This document shows positions 36,475 through 44,870 of a stretch of DNA of 64,000 nt, one piece after another. The DNA comes from Phycisphaerae bacterium (GTDB lineage: Bacteria > Chloroflexota > Anaerolineae > 4572-78 > J111). The number at the start of each line of letters is the position of its first letter. Within the stretch, counting starts at the first letter, position 1. The notes beneath the pieces were generated by a model that was given only the letters and a program-made list of their open reading frames with translations, was not told the DNA's origin and made no database searches. The DNA lies in NCBI GenBank assembly GCA_028285035.1, contig JANQQF010000127.1, positions 45,580-109,579 of the forward strand, read 5' to 3'. Position numbers and translations under genes: made by a program.

Positions 36475-36983
36475 CAATTTTGCTCGATCCAACCGATGAG
36501 CGATCTCAAGCCCAGCGAGAGCGCTTACCTCGGCCAACTTCGCTCGATGGCCTAACCGTCGGGCTGCTGGACATTTCTAAAGCTCGAGGCGATGTTTTCC
36601 TCAACCAAATTGAAACCCGTCTCAACGCCCACGGCGTGGCAGTCAAACGGTATAAAAAGCCAACCTTTGCGCGGGTCGCCCCGACTGAGCTCAGCCAGCA
36701 AATCAGCGTCGAATGTGATGTGGTGGTCGAAGCCCTGGCTGATTGAGGCTCCTGTACGTCGTGCAGTGTGCATGACATCAGTGATTTAGAAAGTCGAGGA
36801 GTGCCCTCAATGTTTGTGGCCTCCACCGAGTTTATCGACGCAACAAAGGTGCAATCGACGGCGCTTGGTTTTGATCCAGCCGTCGTCTTTATTCCGCATC
36901 CTATTCAAGATCGAACCAATGCAGAAATGCAAGCTCTGGCTGATGAAGCATTTGAGGCTATTTTGGATAAAATCCAAGCGTGA
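36471..36983 (+). CDS. UGSC-family selenoprotein (in-frame UGA = Sec92)
   Basis: Read straight through the TGA at 36744-36746, this is a 170-residue protein. The junction reads VVVEALAD-U-GSCTSCSVHD, which carries the U-G-S-C motif that gives the UGSC family its name, and the reading frame continues uninterrupted to TGA at 36981. Both sides match the family: LDPT and RP-SLDGLTVGLLDISK before the Sec, VASTEFID and HPIQDRTNAEMQALADEAF after it. Sec92 with Cys95 and Cys98 is likely a redox or metal centre. The family's reaction is not established. A SECIS-like hairpin begins 11 nt after the UGA. Overlaps of 4 nt at both ends couple it to the thioredoxin-like fusion gene and to a DMT transporter. 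An automated caller would split it into two false ORFs at 36746. SelA/B/D are not in the window. Confidence 0.9.
36758..36776 (+). promoter_or_regulatory. Bacterial SECIS-like hairpin
   Basis: An 8-bp stem, GTCGTGCA (36758-36765) paired with TGCATGAC (36769-36776) with one G-U pair, closes a 3-nt GUG loop. The stem begins 11 nt and the loop 19 nt after the UGA. This fits the known requirement of bacterial SECIS elements: a short hairpin about 16-37 nt downstream with G early in the loop. Confidence 0.7.
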
Positions 36984-37888
36984 GCGATCATTCACGCTAC
37001 AGCTTCTATGTTTTGGGATCGGCCATCGGGTCGGCGATTGCTTGGATCTTAACTGAAATTACCTTTCAGTTTTATCACATTTCACCCTTAGTTGTAGCGT
37101 GTGGGGCAATGTTGTGTGGTGGTAGTGTCCTACGTCTCCTCACTCTGGACCGAACGAACAGCAAGCCTACCTGGAAACGCCGCGATTGGATCGGCGTCAT
37201 TGTGGCCGGGGTAATGATTTATGCCTTGGGATTTCTGCTTAGCTTCAATGCCATCAACCTGATTGGAGCTGGCAAGGGCGCGTTGCTAGGGCGACTAGAC
37301 TCCATCTTTGTTGTCCTTCTCTCGATCATCTTCCTCGGAGAACGTCTCTCCGCCCGACGTTGGTTTGCGGGCGGATTAGCTTTATTTGGGGCCGTCGTCC
37401 TCAATTTCAACCCCCAAGCTCTTGAATTCAGTTTTGGTTTTGGTGAGTTCCTACTCGTTTTGGCCGTGCTTTGTGTTGCCACCGGCATTGTAACCTTGAA
37501 GCCCGTTTTAGGAAAAGTAGATCCCGGCCAAGTCACCAGTGCCGCCATGTTGATCGGGGGAGGCTGTTTGGCGGTAATTATGCTCTTCTCGACTAAATTA
37601 GAGTTGATCGTTTGGCCTGCTCTACTGATCATTCTGATTATGGGCAGTATCCGAGGGTTCTCCTGGTTCGTCTATAACACCGCAATGCCCCATATCGGAG
37701 CCTCGCTCGCAGCCATCATCTTTACCTCATCCGGCTTCTTCACCGCCACTTTCCAAATCATTGTGGCGTCTATCGCGCCTAATCTTGGCTTACAGCTTCC
37801 TAAAAATCTGACAACCGCCTTTATCGGCGGGGCCTTGATTGTGCTTGCGATCATTCTGTTGCAGACAGAGCGACAAAAAGCGACATAA
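36980..37888 (+). CDS. DMT-superfamily transporter (EamA)
   Basis: A 302-residue membrane protein with about 10 helices in two EamA halves. FVVLLSIIFLGERLSARRW ends the first repeat and the second ends in IALIVLAIILLQ-type helices. It starts with GTG overlapping the selenoprotein stop (GTGA), so it is part of that operon and probably moves a substrate or product of the UGSC pathway. It converges with the mutarotase gene, with only 2 bp between the stops. Confidence 0.9.
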   Translation: MSDHSRYSFYVLGSAIGSAIAWILTEITFQFYHISPLVVACGAMLCGGSVLRLLTLDRTNSKPTWKRRDWIGVIVAGVMIYALGFLLSFNAINLIGAGKGALLGRLDSIFVVLLSIIFLGERLSARRWFAGGLALFGAVVLNFNPQALEFSFGFGEFLLVLAVLCVATGIVTLKPVLGKVDPGQVTSAAMLIGGGCLAVIMLFSTKLELIVWPALLIILIMGSIRGFSWFVYNTAMPHIGASLAAIIFTSSGFFTATFQIIVASIAPNLGLQLPKNLTTAFIGGALIVLAIILLQTERQKAT

Positions 37889-37890
37889 TC

Positions 37891-38793
37891 TTACGCAAGC
37901 CCAATCTCTACGCTCAATCGATGTTCTTCACCGGGTTCAACGACCCGCACATCATCAGCCGCATTGGTCGTTTCGACACACACCATGGAGTGGTACTCCT
38001 CATCCCCCATATCCGCCATCCGCTGAGCTTTCGCAATCCACGGATTCCACACAACGGTACTGCGACTACCATTTTTTGCAATTCGAATTTTTCGATTGAG
38101 ACCGGGATCATCAATCACGCAATCGGCTTCTGTGTCTACATAAATTCGATCCGTTTCAGCAGCAAAGATAATGGGTCCGGTTTGAGCTTTCCGTTGATTG
38201 TCATCTAATTGGTCGATGTAAGCAGTATCCTCTAAACCGAGGATTTGAATATTCTCAATCTCACTAATGGTGAAATAGGTATGGAGCGCAGCACCATAGG
38301 TCACTGGTTCATCCGCTAAATTTTTAGCAATCAGGATCACCGTCAATTTTGGCCCAACTGTTATTTCAATTTCAAGATTGAATGGATGAGGCCATAACTC
38401 TGCCGTTGCCTCATCATTCTGCAAGCCAAGCCGAATGTGGCAAGTATCATCTGGCAATGCTTTGGTTGCTAACACCTGCCACATTCGTGTTCGGGCAGCG
38501 CCGTGTGACGGTTTCGTCGCATCACTCGGGTACGGGCCAAACCAAGGCCAAATCACTGGAATCCCACCACGAATGGCCTTACCCACCTGATAACGGCTAC
38601 TGTCGCTGACCCACAAAATTGGAGCTTGCCCGATAGGTTGATAAGCCAACACCTGCCCCCCATACACTGAGATAATCGCTAGGGCGTGGGGATTGAGTAC
38701 TTCAATGAAGGGGAAATCACCGTCCCCCGGCTTAAAGTTGAGTTGACCAGACAGGGCAAATTTCTCATTAAGCTCAACAAGATCGTAGGTCAT
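37891..38793 (-). CDS. D-hexose-6-phosphate mutarotase (YeaD-like)
   Basis: A 300-residue aldose-1-epimerase-superfamily beta-sandwich. Typical blocks are GGQVLAYQP, WVSDSSRYQVGKAIRGGIPVIWPWFG (the phosphate-binding region), HGAARTRMWQV (catalytic His) and ALHTYFTISEI, with the C-terminal VWNPWIAKAQRMADMGDEEY. The family interconverts alpha and beta anomers of glucose-6-phosphate-like sugars. The length is normal. It is transcribed toward the DMT gene. A hairpin lies 50 bp upstream. Confidence 0.93.
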   Translation of the reverse strand: MTYDLVELNEKFALSGQLNFKPGDGDFPFIEVLNPHALAIISVYGGQVLAYQPIGQAPILWVSDSSRYQVGKAIRGGIPVIWPWFGPYPSDATKPSHGAARTRMWQVLATKALPDDTCHIRLGLQNDEATAELWPHPFNLEIEITVGPKLTVILIAKNLADEPVTYGAALHTYFTISEIENIQILGLEDTAYIDQLDDNQRKAQTGPIIFAAETDRIYVDTEADCVIDDPGLNRKIRIAKNGSRSTVVWNPWIAKAQRMADMGDEEYHSMVCVETTNAADDVRVVEPGEEHRLSVEIGLA

Positions 38794-38842
38794 TTGTTAG
38801 TTATCCTTGATGATTTAAGGGCACAAGGTAGCAAACCGCAAG

Positions 38843-38883
38843 GTGACAAGGTGGATTATTCTATTACCTTGCCACCTTGTTAC
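38843..38883. repeat. CAAGGTGG-type intergenic hairpin
   Basis: GTGACAAGGTGG (38843-38854) pairs with CCACCTTGTTAC (38872-38883) with one mismatch. Further CAAGGT copies lie to the left. It sits just after the rhodanese stop codon on the minus strand, so it may end that transcript. In style it resembles the GGAAG repeat at 8135. Confidence 0.5.
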
Positions 38884-38887
38884 TCTG

Positions 38888-39289
38888 TTACTTTTTTTTC
38901 CGTTCGGGCATTGGCTCTACTGGACCACCAGCCTCTTTCCACCCAGCAAACCCAGGGCCAATGTGAGCCACGTTAGTTAAGCCCATATTTTGCACGGTTT
39001 GCGTCGCTAAAGCTGAGCGCCAGCCTGCGGCGCAATGAAAGACCAAGCGTTTACCCGATGAAAAGACATCTTTGTGGTAGGGGCTATTGGGGTCAACCCA
39101 AAACTCCAGCATTCCGCGTGGTGCGTGGACGGAGCCGGGGATTCGGCCTTCTCGACTCAACTCCCGAATATCTCGCAAATCGATGATGGCGACATCGGGG
39201 TCATCGACCAGGGCAATCGCTTCTTCCGCTGATAGCGTTTCAATTTCCGCTTCAGCTTCTTCAATCAGTTGTTTGTATCCTTTTTTCAT
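38888..39289 (-). CDS. Rhodanese-domain sulfurtransferase
   Basis: A 133-residue single rhodanese domain. It has IIDLRDIRELSREGRIPGSVHAPRG for the core, the active-site loop HCAAGWRS (catalytic Cys), and HIGPGFAGWKEAGGPVE at the C-terminus. A 20-residue helical N-terminus precedes it, and a Lys-rich tail ends it. It carries sulfane sulfur for detoxification or cofactor/thiolation reactions. No partner is evident. Confidence 0.92.
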   Translation of the reverse strand: MKKGYKQLIEEAEAEIETLSAEEAIALVDDPDVAIIDLRDIRELSREGRIPGSVHAPRGMLEFWVDPNSPYHKDVFSSGKRLVFHCAAGWRSALATQTVQNMGLTNVAHIGPGFAGWKEAGGPVEPMPERKKK

Positions 39290-39317
39290 ATTGTTTCTCC
39301 TTAAAAAATGGCTCTCA

Positions 39318-39353
39318 ATAAGGAGCCAGAAAGTGCACTTTCTGGCTCCTTAT
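39318..39353. terminator. 36-bp perfect palindrome, bidirectional terminator
   Basis: A perfect palindrome of 36 bp from ATAAGGAGCC to GGCTCCTTAT with TGCA at its centre lies 10 bp after the arfB stop, before the rhodanese start. It ends the arfB transcript. Only short T-runs flank it. Confidence 0.75.
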
Positions 39354-39362
39354 AAAATATCA

Positions 39363-39782
39363 TTACTCATCCACCCGACCACGTTGGCGTTTAATCTCAC
39401 TGCGGTGGCGTTTTTCGCTTAGGCGTTTCTCCTTCGCGGCTTTAGAAGGCTTGGTTTTGCGGCGAGGCTTGGGTTTAACCGCCGCTTGCTTCAGCAAGTT
39501 CACCAACCGCTCAACCGCATCAAAACGATTTTGCTCTTGGGTACGATATTGTCGGGCTTCGAGAATGAGCACGCCATCTTTGGTCAAGCGTTGTCCGGCT
39601 AATTTTTCCAATCGTTTGCGCATCGCTGTTGGGAAATTAGCCTTGGTCACATCAAAGCGCAGTTGAACCGCCGTGGCAACTTTATTGACATTCTGCCCAC
39701 CCGGTCCAGAGGCACGGATAAACTCCACCTGAATGTCGTTTTCATCGATTGAGATCTCGGGGGTAATGACAATTTCACTCAT
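39363..39782 (-). CDS. arfB: Ribosome-rescue peptidyl-tRNA hydrolase ArfB
   Basis: A 139-residue class I release-factor-like protein. The catalytic loop FIRASGPGGQNVNKVATAVQ carries the GGQ triplet near residue 29. The C-terminal tail is Lys/Arg-rich (KTKPSKAAKEKR ... RHRSEIKRQRG), the part that enters the empty mRNA channel. There is no codon-recognition domain, as expected for ArfB/YaeJ. It frees stalled ribosomes. The start ATG overlaps the stop of the upstream intradiol-like gene (ATGA). Confidence 0.95.
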   Translation of the reverse strand: MSEIVITPEISIDENDIQVEFIRASGPGGQNVNKVATAVQLRFDVTKANFPTAMRKRLEKLAGQRLTKDGVLILEARQYRTQEQNRFDAVERLVNLLKQAAVKPKPRRKTKPSKAAKEKRLSEKRHRSEIKRQRGRVDE

Positions 39783-40483
39783 TCGGCTTCCGGTGGCTCA
39801 ACCATTAAGGTAATATCAAAGGTTGTGGTCAGTAAGGGCTCACCCAACTCAATCGTTTGGGTCAAGGAATGCACAAGTTGACGTTGCACCGACGAAATCA
39901 CCTTTCGTTTTAGAACGGCATCTCCTTCAAAAAAAATTTGGGTGGCTAACATCGGGGCGTCGGGATAGCTCACCCGGTAATGAATTCGAGCCGGGGTTAA
40001 AAATGCTCGTGACTCGACAGGCAACGGTTTGATGGTCTTAAATTCATAATGCCCATTTTCATCTGTCATCAGCCGCGCACGAAAGTCCGATTGCTCATAG
40101 CTTCCTTCGAGTGTTGGATGCCAAATCTCGATCATGGCCCCGGGCAATGGGGTTTTACAATCCGAGTAGAAGACCTGCCCCGAAATCTTCAAACGCTCGC
40201 CTTCCATCTCAGGCGTTGTCAAATCATTGAGAAACGGAGCATTAGGTCGATAGCCCTCGTGCCCGCCAAAGGGGGTCGTGATACAACCATCGGGTCCTGA
40301 GGTAATTTTAACGCGGGTAGGAGGTAAAGGAGTGGCTGTCGGGGGGATATAGGGTGTGGGTGTATCAGTGATTTCAAAATTAGCCGCCAAATCTGAGTCT
40401 CCATCAACGGTAAAAAGCGTTGACATCCCAAACAGAATGACAGCAGCTAAGACATAAATCAAAACGGTCTTGAAATTATTCAT
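39779..40483 (-). CDS. Membrane-anchored intradiol-dioxygenase-like protein
   Basis: A 234-residue protein with an N-terminal membrane segment (about 5-25), a Pro/Thr linker with TPTP repeats and then an intradiol-dioxygenase-like beta-sandwich. Landmarks are LKISGQVFYSDCKTPLPGAMIEIWHPTLEGSY, MTDENGHYEFKTIKPLPV, RIHYRVS and LATQIFF. The iron ligands of true catechol dioxygenases are Tyr, Tyr, His, His. Here some Tyr and His are present (WHPTLEGSYE, HYRVSY) but the full set is not obvious. Extracytoplasmic members of this kind are common in Chloroflexota; the substrate is unknown. The ATG at 40483 is preferred over a TTG seven codons upstream. Confidence 0.8.
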   Translation of the reverse strand: MNNFKTVLIYVLAAVILFGMSTLFTVDGDSDLAANFEITDTPTPYIPPTATPLPPTRVKITSGPDGCITTPFGGHEGYRPNAPFLNDLTTPEMEGERLKISGQVFYSDCKTPLPGAMIEIWHPTLEGSYEQSDFRARLMTDENGHYEFKTIKPLPVESRAFLTPARIHYRVSYPDAPMLATQIFFEGDAVLKRKVISSVQRQLVHSLTQTIELGEPLLTTTFDITLMVEPPEAE

Positions 40484-40583
40484 CCGTAATACATTTTCCC
40501 ACAAGTTTTATCATAGTCACCAAAGAAATTATAGCGTACGTTAATAAAAACACGAATTATTTGGTAATAAGGGACAATAAATA

Positions 40584-40620
40584 AAAAAGGTGATGCTTGT
40601 TAGATAAGCACCACCTTTTT
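40584..40620. terminator. Bidirectional intrinsic terminator
   Basis: AAAAAGGTG-A-TGCTT pairs with AAGCA-C-CACCTTTTT (one internal mismatch) over 40584-40620, with a 7-nt loop and T-runs on both strands. It lies downstream of the lamin-tail gene on the minus strand. Confidence 0.85.
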
Positions 40621-40638
40621 ATATCAACCATCAATAAA

Positions 40639-41229
40639 TCAACAATCTGTAAAGGGAGACGTGCTGCTACTGGTATATGTACATGTGTAAATCAAGTCAG
40701 AGTTATTGTCTCGCAAAGTCGCCGAGTCTCCAGTATTATTAAATGTTGCGGTATTGCGTCCCCAGAACAGCTCGGTCGCTGTATCAGTGCCGGTAATAAC
40801 CCAAACCCGAACTGTGCCACCAGCAGCTAAGGTAAATGAAGGGAAGGTATAGGTAAATGGCCTTTCATCATGTAAGAGCCAACCAGTCATATCAACGGTA
40901 TCACTACCAAAATTTTGCAAATCGACATATTCATCTTCGGAATTTGTGGGTGGATCATACAAAATCGTTGTAATGCGAATGTCACTTGTTGACGTTTGCG
41001 GATCAGACGAAACTACCGCCTGAAACACAGCGGGTAAAAATATAGTCGCAACAGAAGTCGTTGTAATCATCAAAGATGATTGAACACCATCGCTGACTAG
41101 TTCACTTTGGGTAACTCTACCTTGCTCAGCCTCCTCAACCTCTACAAGGGCCAAAACTGGTGTTAATAGAACAATAACCAAAATAGCCGAAATTCCTAAC
41201 ATCACTGTTAGTTTCAAATACCACTTCAT
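40639..41229 (-). CDS. Secreted lamin-tail-domain protein
   Basis: A 196-residue exported protein. A signal peptide or anchor spans about 1-28. A lamin-tail (LTD) beta-sandwich follows from about 78: ITTILYDPP, DEYVDLQNFGSDTVDMTGWLLHDE, FTLAAGGTVRVWVI, TGDSATLRDNNSDLIYTCTY. LTD domains are structural or binding modules on secreted proteins, often with nucleases. Here there is no second domain. A short Cys-containing end (FTDC) could form a disulfide with the other Cys. The role is unknown. Confidence 0.8.
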   Translation of the reverse strand: MKWYLKLTVMLGISAILVIVLLTPVLALVEVEEAEQGRVTQSELVSDGVQSSLMITTTSVATIFLPAVFQAVVSSDPQTSTSDIRITTILYDPPTNSEDEYVDLQNFGSDTVDMTGWLLHDERPFTYTFPSFTLAAGGTVRVWVITGTDTATELFWGRNTATFNNTGDSATLRDNNSDLIYTCTYTSSSTSPFTDC

Positions 41230-41434
41230 AAATATTTTCTCCTGATAATGAATTTTGGGATGGTCGTTTGTCTTTAGAAGATTGATCTTTGGTCATTAAT
41301 ACAAATCAGCTTAACATTCTTAAAGATAAATCGATCAAGTGTATAACACTCCGTTAGTTCAATATCAGAAATTTTTCTACACGAACAGTCATCCTGTATT
41401 CAACCCATTAGAATTATGTCAACATAACGTCTTG

Positions 41435-41443
41435 TGGTATAAT
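41435..41443 (+). promoter_or_regulatory. Extended -10 promoter of the SH3b gene
   Basis: TGGTATAAT at 41435-41443 is a consensus extended -10 element. It lies about 65 bp before the start of the SH3b protein gene. No strong -35 is needed with such an element. Confidence 0.55.
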
Positions 41444-41508
41444 CGAGATATATGGAGAAAATCCACCTTATTTAGTGTGTTTACGAAATTGATGGAGGTA
41501 AGATATCG

Positions 41509-42471
41509 ATGAAAGCCCGGCATTGGAGTTTAGCAATCATTCTTGTGCTGGTAAATTATCTTATTTTTTCAGCCCTATTTACGCGGCTGCTTGAAATTGA
41601 TTTCGATGGCGAGTTCTCGACCCGAACACCGATTGCCACCTTCACCCCAGCCCCAGCCCAACCCTTTATCATTGTGCCAACCCTAACCCCGCCAGTGGTA
41701 GCACCTACGCCCACCCCAACGCGTGTTGTTGGCCGAGAAGCAAAAGCGCCCCCTGCGGTTGAGCAAGCCCCTGCTGAGGAACCTGTGAATGTCCAAACGC
41801 TCCGCGCTGAGGTTGTTGCACCAGGTGCGGTTAATATTCGCTCTGGACCAGGAACAAATTACGATATCCTGGGCACCCTAAACGCCAACACCTCTTTACC
41901 CATTGTGGGTCGGAATGGGGATGCAACCTGGTGGCAAGTCCAGGTGACAGAAAGCCAGCAAGGATGGGTGGCTAATAGTGTCGTTAACGCCAGAAACACG
42001 ACTGAGGTGCCTGTCGCAGAGGCCCCACCCCCTCCCGTCTCAGCCCTGCCGGAAGCCCAACCAGCCGCGAGCAATCCACCGGCAGCCCCACCCCCGCCAA
42101 AATATCAGTTCTCGCCCACAGGGTGGTATGATGATGGAAATGCAGGGCTGACCCAATTTTTGGGGGATATCAAGGATACAAGTGGCAACCCTGTCAATGG
42201 GGTTTTTGTTCGGGCCAGTTGTGGAGAATATTCGACCATTTCTTACCCATCAGGGCCTACGGGTTGGGGCACCCTCAACGAAAGCTCAGATTGGCCGTCT
42301 GGCTTTTACGACATCGTTATTGACGAACGCCCGATTCCTTGTATCTGGATTTTAAGCATTGTGGAGACAAATGATCGAGAAACTGTGACGGCTATTTTAT
42401 CTGAGGAAATCCCCGTTGAGGTCACCAATGATAAATCAATCATTGTGGCCAGTTGGCAGAAGAACTGGTAA
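41509..42471 (+). CDS. Membrane-anchored SH3b-domain protein
   Basis: A 320-residue protein with one N-terminal membrane helix (about 5-24), a Thr/Pro linker (TPTPTR-rich, 40-85) and a bacterial SH3 domain at about 100-160 (AVNIRSGPGTNYDILG ... WWQVQV ... GWVANSVVNA). A second Pro/Ala linker follows. The C-terminal 110 residues are beta-rich (GLTQFLGDIKDTSGNPVNGVFVRASCGEY), similar to carboxypeptidase-regulatory-like sandwich modules. SH3b domains bind cell-wall peptides; the protein likely sits outside the membrane. GGAGG precedes ATG. Confidence 0.82.
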   Translation: MKARHWSLAIILVLVNYLIFSALFTRLLEIDFDGEFSTRTPIATFTPAPAQPFIIVPTLTPPVVAPTPTPTRVVGREAKAPPAVEQAPAEEPVNVQTLRAEVVAPGAVNIRSGPGTNYDILGTLNANTSLPIVGRNGDATWWQVQVTESQQGWVANSVVNARNTTEVPVAEAPPPPVSALPEAQPAASNPPAAPPPPKYQFSPTGWYDDGNAGLTQFLGDIKDTSGNPVNGVFVRASCGEYSTISYPSGPTGWGTLNESSDWPSGFYDIVIDERPIPCIWILSIVETNDRETVTAILSEEIPVEVTNDKSIIVASWQKNW

Positions 42472-42482
42472 TATTCTGCCAA

Positions 42483-44870
42483 CTATTCTACGATCTGAAA
42501 TGGCTCACTTAGGGCCGTAATGGGTTGGGCTGATACGGAGTCAATAAGGGTAAAGGCTAGCTGATAGCGGCCTGGAGCAAGATTGCTTAGAAAAAAATCG
42601 TACTGGGCCCGAACGATTTCATCGGGTTGCCACTGATCAATCGGATAATCAACCCCCGCCGGAGTCCGCGTGATTGATAGTGGCGTCGATTGACCACCCC
42701 TGGTCAACACTTGAATAAAGAGCTTATCTTCAAGCCAATACACCGGTTGCACCGCACGCCAATATAAAACAAGACGCACGGGATCCCCTGGATGCAACGG
42801 GGTATCCGGCGTAGAGCGATGTCCCACCTTGTAAAAATCGTACCCCAGTAAATCAACATCGAACATTTCAGTCCGGCGAGGCACCTGAATTCTCAGGGCA
42901 TCCTGTGGTAGGGCTGGCTCTGGTTTGACCACGTTGACTTCCGCCAACGTTATAAAATCCCCAACAACTTCGCCATTTTCGATGACAGGCAATCGTTGCC
43001 CGGTCTGGCTGTTGTACAAGCCCATAATCAGACGATGGAGGCCGGGTGGGGTGCCTGGCTCAAGAAAAACACCGTGTGTATCTTCGATAATTTCCCCGGC
43101 TGGCCAGCTCGTTGTTTCCATTAAAGGACGGGCATCACGTTGACCAACGACGTGGTTGGCTGAGTCAAGTATCTGCAAAAAAACTGTGTAATTTTCCGTT
43201 AAGGGAGCAGTCGTTTCCCATTGCAAGTTGATCTGGGCAATATCACCGGGGGTAATCTCATTCGTATTGAGCGCATAGCCTGTCAGCTCAATATATTCAC
43301 CCAGCTGAAAATCAACGGCTTCAAAGTCTTGCTGTTGATCAGCGGGACTGGCATAACTTACCAAACGGACATTGCCATACCATTGATCGGTTGCTTTGAA
43401 TAACTGAGTGTCCAGCCAACTCTCAATGAGTCCGGTGGGGTCTGCTTGATGGTTCGCCCAATAGACCGCATAGATCTGTTCTGAGGTTTGAGCAATTTCT
43501 GTTAAGGTCGCCAAGGTTTCTGTCTCACCCAGAGGGCGTTGGGTTGGTAAAGGGTAGATGGGGGCGAGGAGATGAGGAGTACGGCTGTAGTAATAATTAA
43601 AGACATCCTGTTGCCCTTCGGCATTCAGAATGACCGCATCCTCCGCAGTACCCAAAGCCTTGATATGCGCTACGATTCCCCGATAGTCATCCCGGCTAAA
43701 GTCAGGATTATCATAGTAATGTTGAATCGCTAAAGTTGATGGATAGAGGAGGGCAATCAACAAGGTTGCCCCTGCCAAATAAGGTAAAAACTTCGTGTGC
43801 TTAGCCCCAGCCACCCTACCTGTAAGGAAGATAGCACGATCGACAAGCACTGCATATAAAAGACAGAACGGTGGGCTAGCAATCAGCAAAAACTTCAGAA
43901 ATGCAGGGCTAAAAATTCGAGCTGTCAACAGAAGGGGCAACAAAAGCCACAAAATTATCGTAAAATGAACAAAATATGGGGTCGTTTTGGTCTCCGGTTG
44001 CCTGATACCACCCAAAATATTTAGAAGAATGAGGGCGACCAAACTAATGGCTAGGATGAAGCCCGTTTGATATGGCCAGCTATGACCAAAAATTAAGGTT
44101 GTTGAAATTTCGGCGAGAATTGTGTGTAAAGGAACCACAAGATTTTCGGAGGGCCAGGTGGTTACCTGACGCCAAGCGGTGGGCAGCCAAGGCAGGTAAA
44201 ACAGCAGAGGAATGATTTGGAGATATACCCAATGGAGGGCGGCGATGAAATTTTTCTTTGTTTGCGCACGATTTTCCCACAGCCAGCCCAAAAATGCTAA
44301 GTTTGCTACGACCAATATCAAGGGATAGGCGTAATGGGTGTAAAGCCCCGCCGTAACAATGATAATGTAACTGAAACTAAGTGGGTGAAATGTATGGGGC
44401 ACATTCAAGAGTCCCAGTTCGGTAAATAGGAGGAAGGTGATAAGGATTGTAAGGCTGGCCAAAAGCGTCAACAGGATATACATCCGGGCTTCTTGAGCAT
44501 AGTAGGTCTGGAAAGCAGAGAGCGCAGCAATAGCCGCAGCTATCAGACCCACCCGAGGGGAGTAGAAGCGTGTGCCTAAAACCCCGATGACATAAACCAA
44601 CAAGATAGCCAAACAGACTGACAACGAGCGCAGACCAAATTCACTATCACCAAGCACAAATGTCCAAATTTTGAGGAGCCAATAGTATAGGGGCGGATGA
44701 ATATCGAAAGCTGTCCGTTGGGCGATTTCGATAAAGCTGCGACGGGCTAGTGCAACGCTATTACCTTCATCAGACCATAGTGACTGGTTTGAGAGGTGAT
44801 AGAAGCGCAAAAATGCCGCGAGACCAAGAATGAAAAAGGGGGGTACAGGTTGAACAATCCGAGCCAGCAT
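42483..44870 (-). CDS. GT39-type membrane glycosyltransferase
   Basis: A 795-residue membrane protein. Early residues SLWSDEGNSVALARRS, with the DE pair in the first periplasmic loop, are the catalytic site of GT-C/ArnT/PMT-type enzymes. About 11 membrane helices follow up to about residue 390 and include YYAQEARMYILLTL. A large extracytoplasmic C-terminal region (400-795) contains two beta-sandwich segments. Such enzymes move a sugar from a polyprenyl-phosphate carrier to a protein or glycan. The start overlaps the stop of the glycosidase-like gene by one nucleotide (TAATG), so both act on the same envelope polymer or are co-regulated. Confidence 0.85.
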   Translation of the reverse strand: MLARIVQPVPPFFILGLAAFLRFYHLSNQSLWSDEGNSVALARRSFIEIAQRTAFDIHPPLYYWLLKIWTFVLGDSEFGLRSLSVCLAILLVYVIGVLGTRFYSPRVGLIAAAIAALSAFQTYYAQEARMYILLTLLASLTILITFLLFTELGLLNVPHTFHPLSFSYIIIVTAGLYTHYAYPLILVVANLAFLGWLWENRAQTKKNFIAALHWVYLQIIPLLFYLPWLPTAWRQVTTWPSENLVVPLHTILAEISTTLIFGHSWPYQTGFILAISLVALILLNILGGIRQPETKTTPYFVHFTIILWLLLPLLLTARIFSPAFLKFLLIASPPFCLLYAVLVDRAIFLTGRVAGAKHTKFLPYLAGATLLIALLYPSTLAIQHYYDNPDFSRDDYRGIVAHIKALGTAEDAVILNAEGQQDVFNYYYSRTPHLLAPIYPLPTQRPLGETETLATLTEIAQTSEQIYAVYWANHQADPTGLIESWLDTQLFKATDQWYGNVRLVSYASPADQQQDFEAVDFQLGEYIELTGYALNTNEITPGDIAQINLQWETTAPLTENYTVFLQILDSANHVVGQRDARPLMETTSWPAGEIIEDTHGVFLEPGTPPGLHRLIMGLYNSQTGQRLPVIENGEVVGDFITLAEVNVVKPEPALPQDALRIQVPRRTEMFDVDLLGYDFYKVGHRSTPDTPLHPGDPVRLVLYWRAVQPVYWLEDKLFIQVLTRGGQSTPLSITRTPAGVDYPIDQWQPDEIVRAQYDFFLSNLAPGRYQLAFTLIDSVSAQPITALSEPFQIVE

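Noticed and set aside
36744..36746. Nonsense mutation or frameshift breaking the gene
   Set aside because: The frame does not shift, the next residues complete the known U-G-S-C motif, and a SECIS-like hairpin follows. A selenocysteine codon explains all three.
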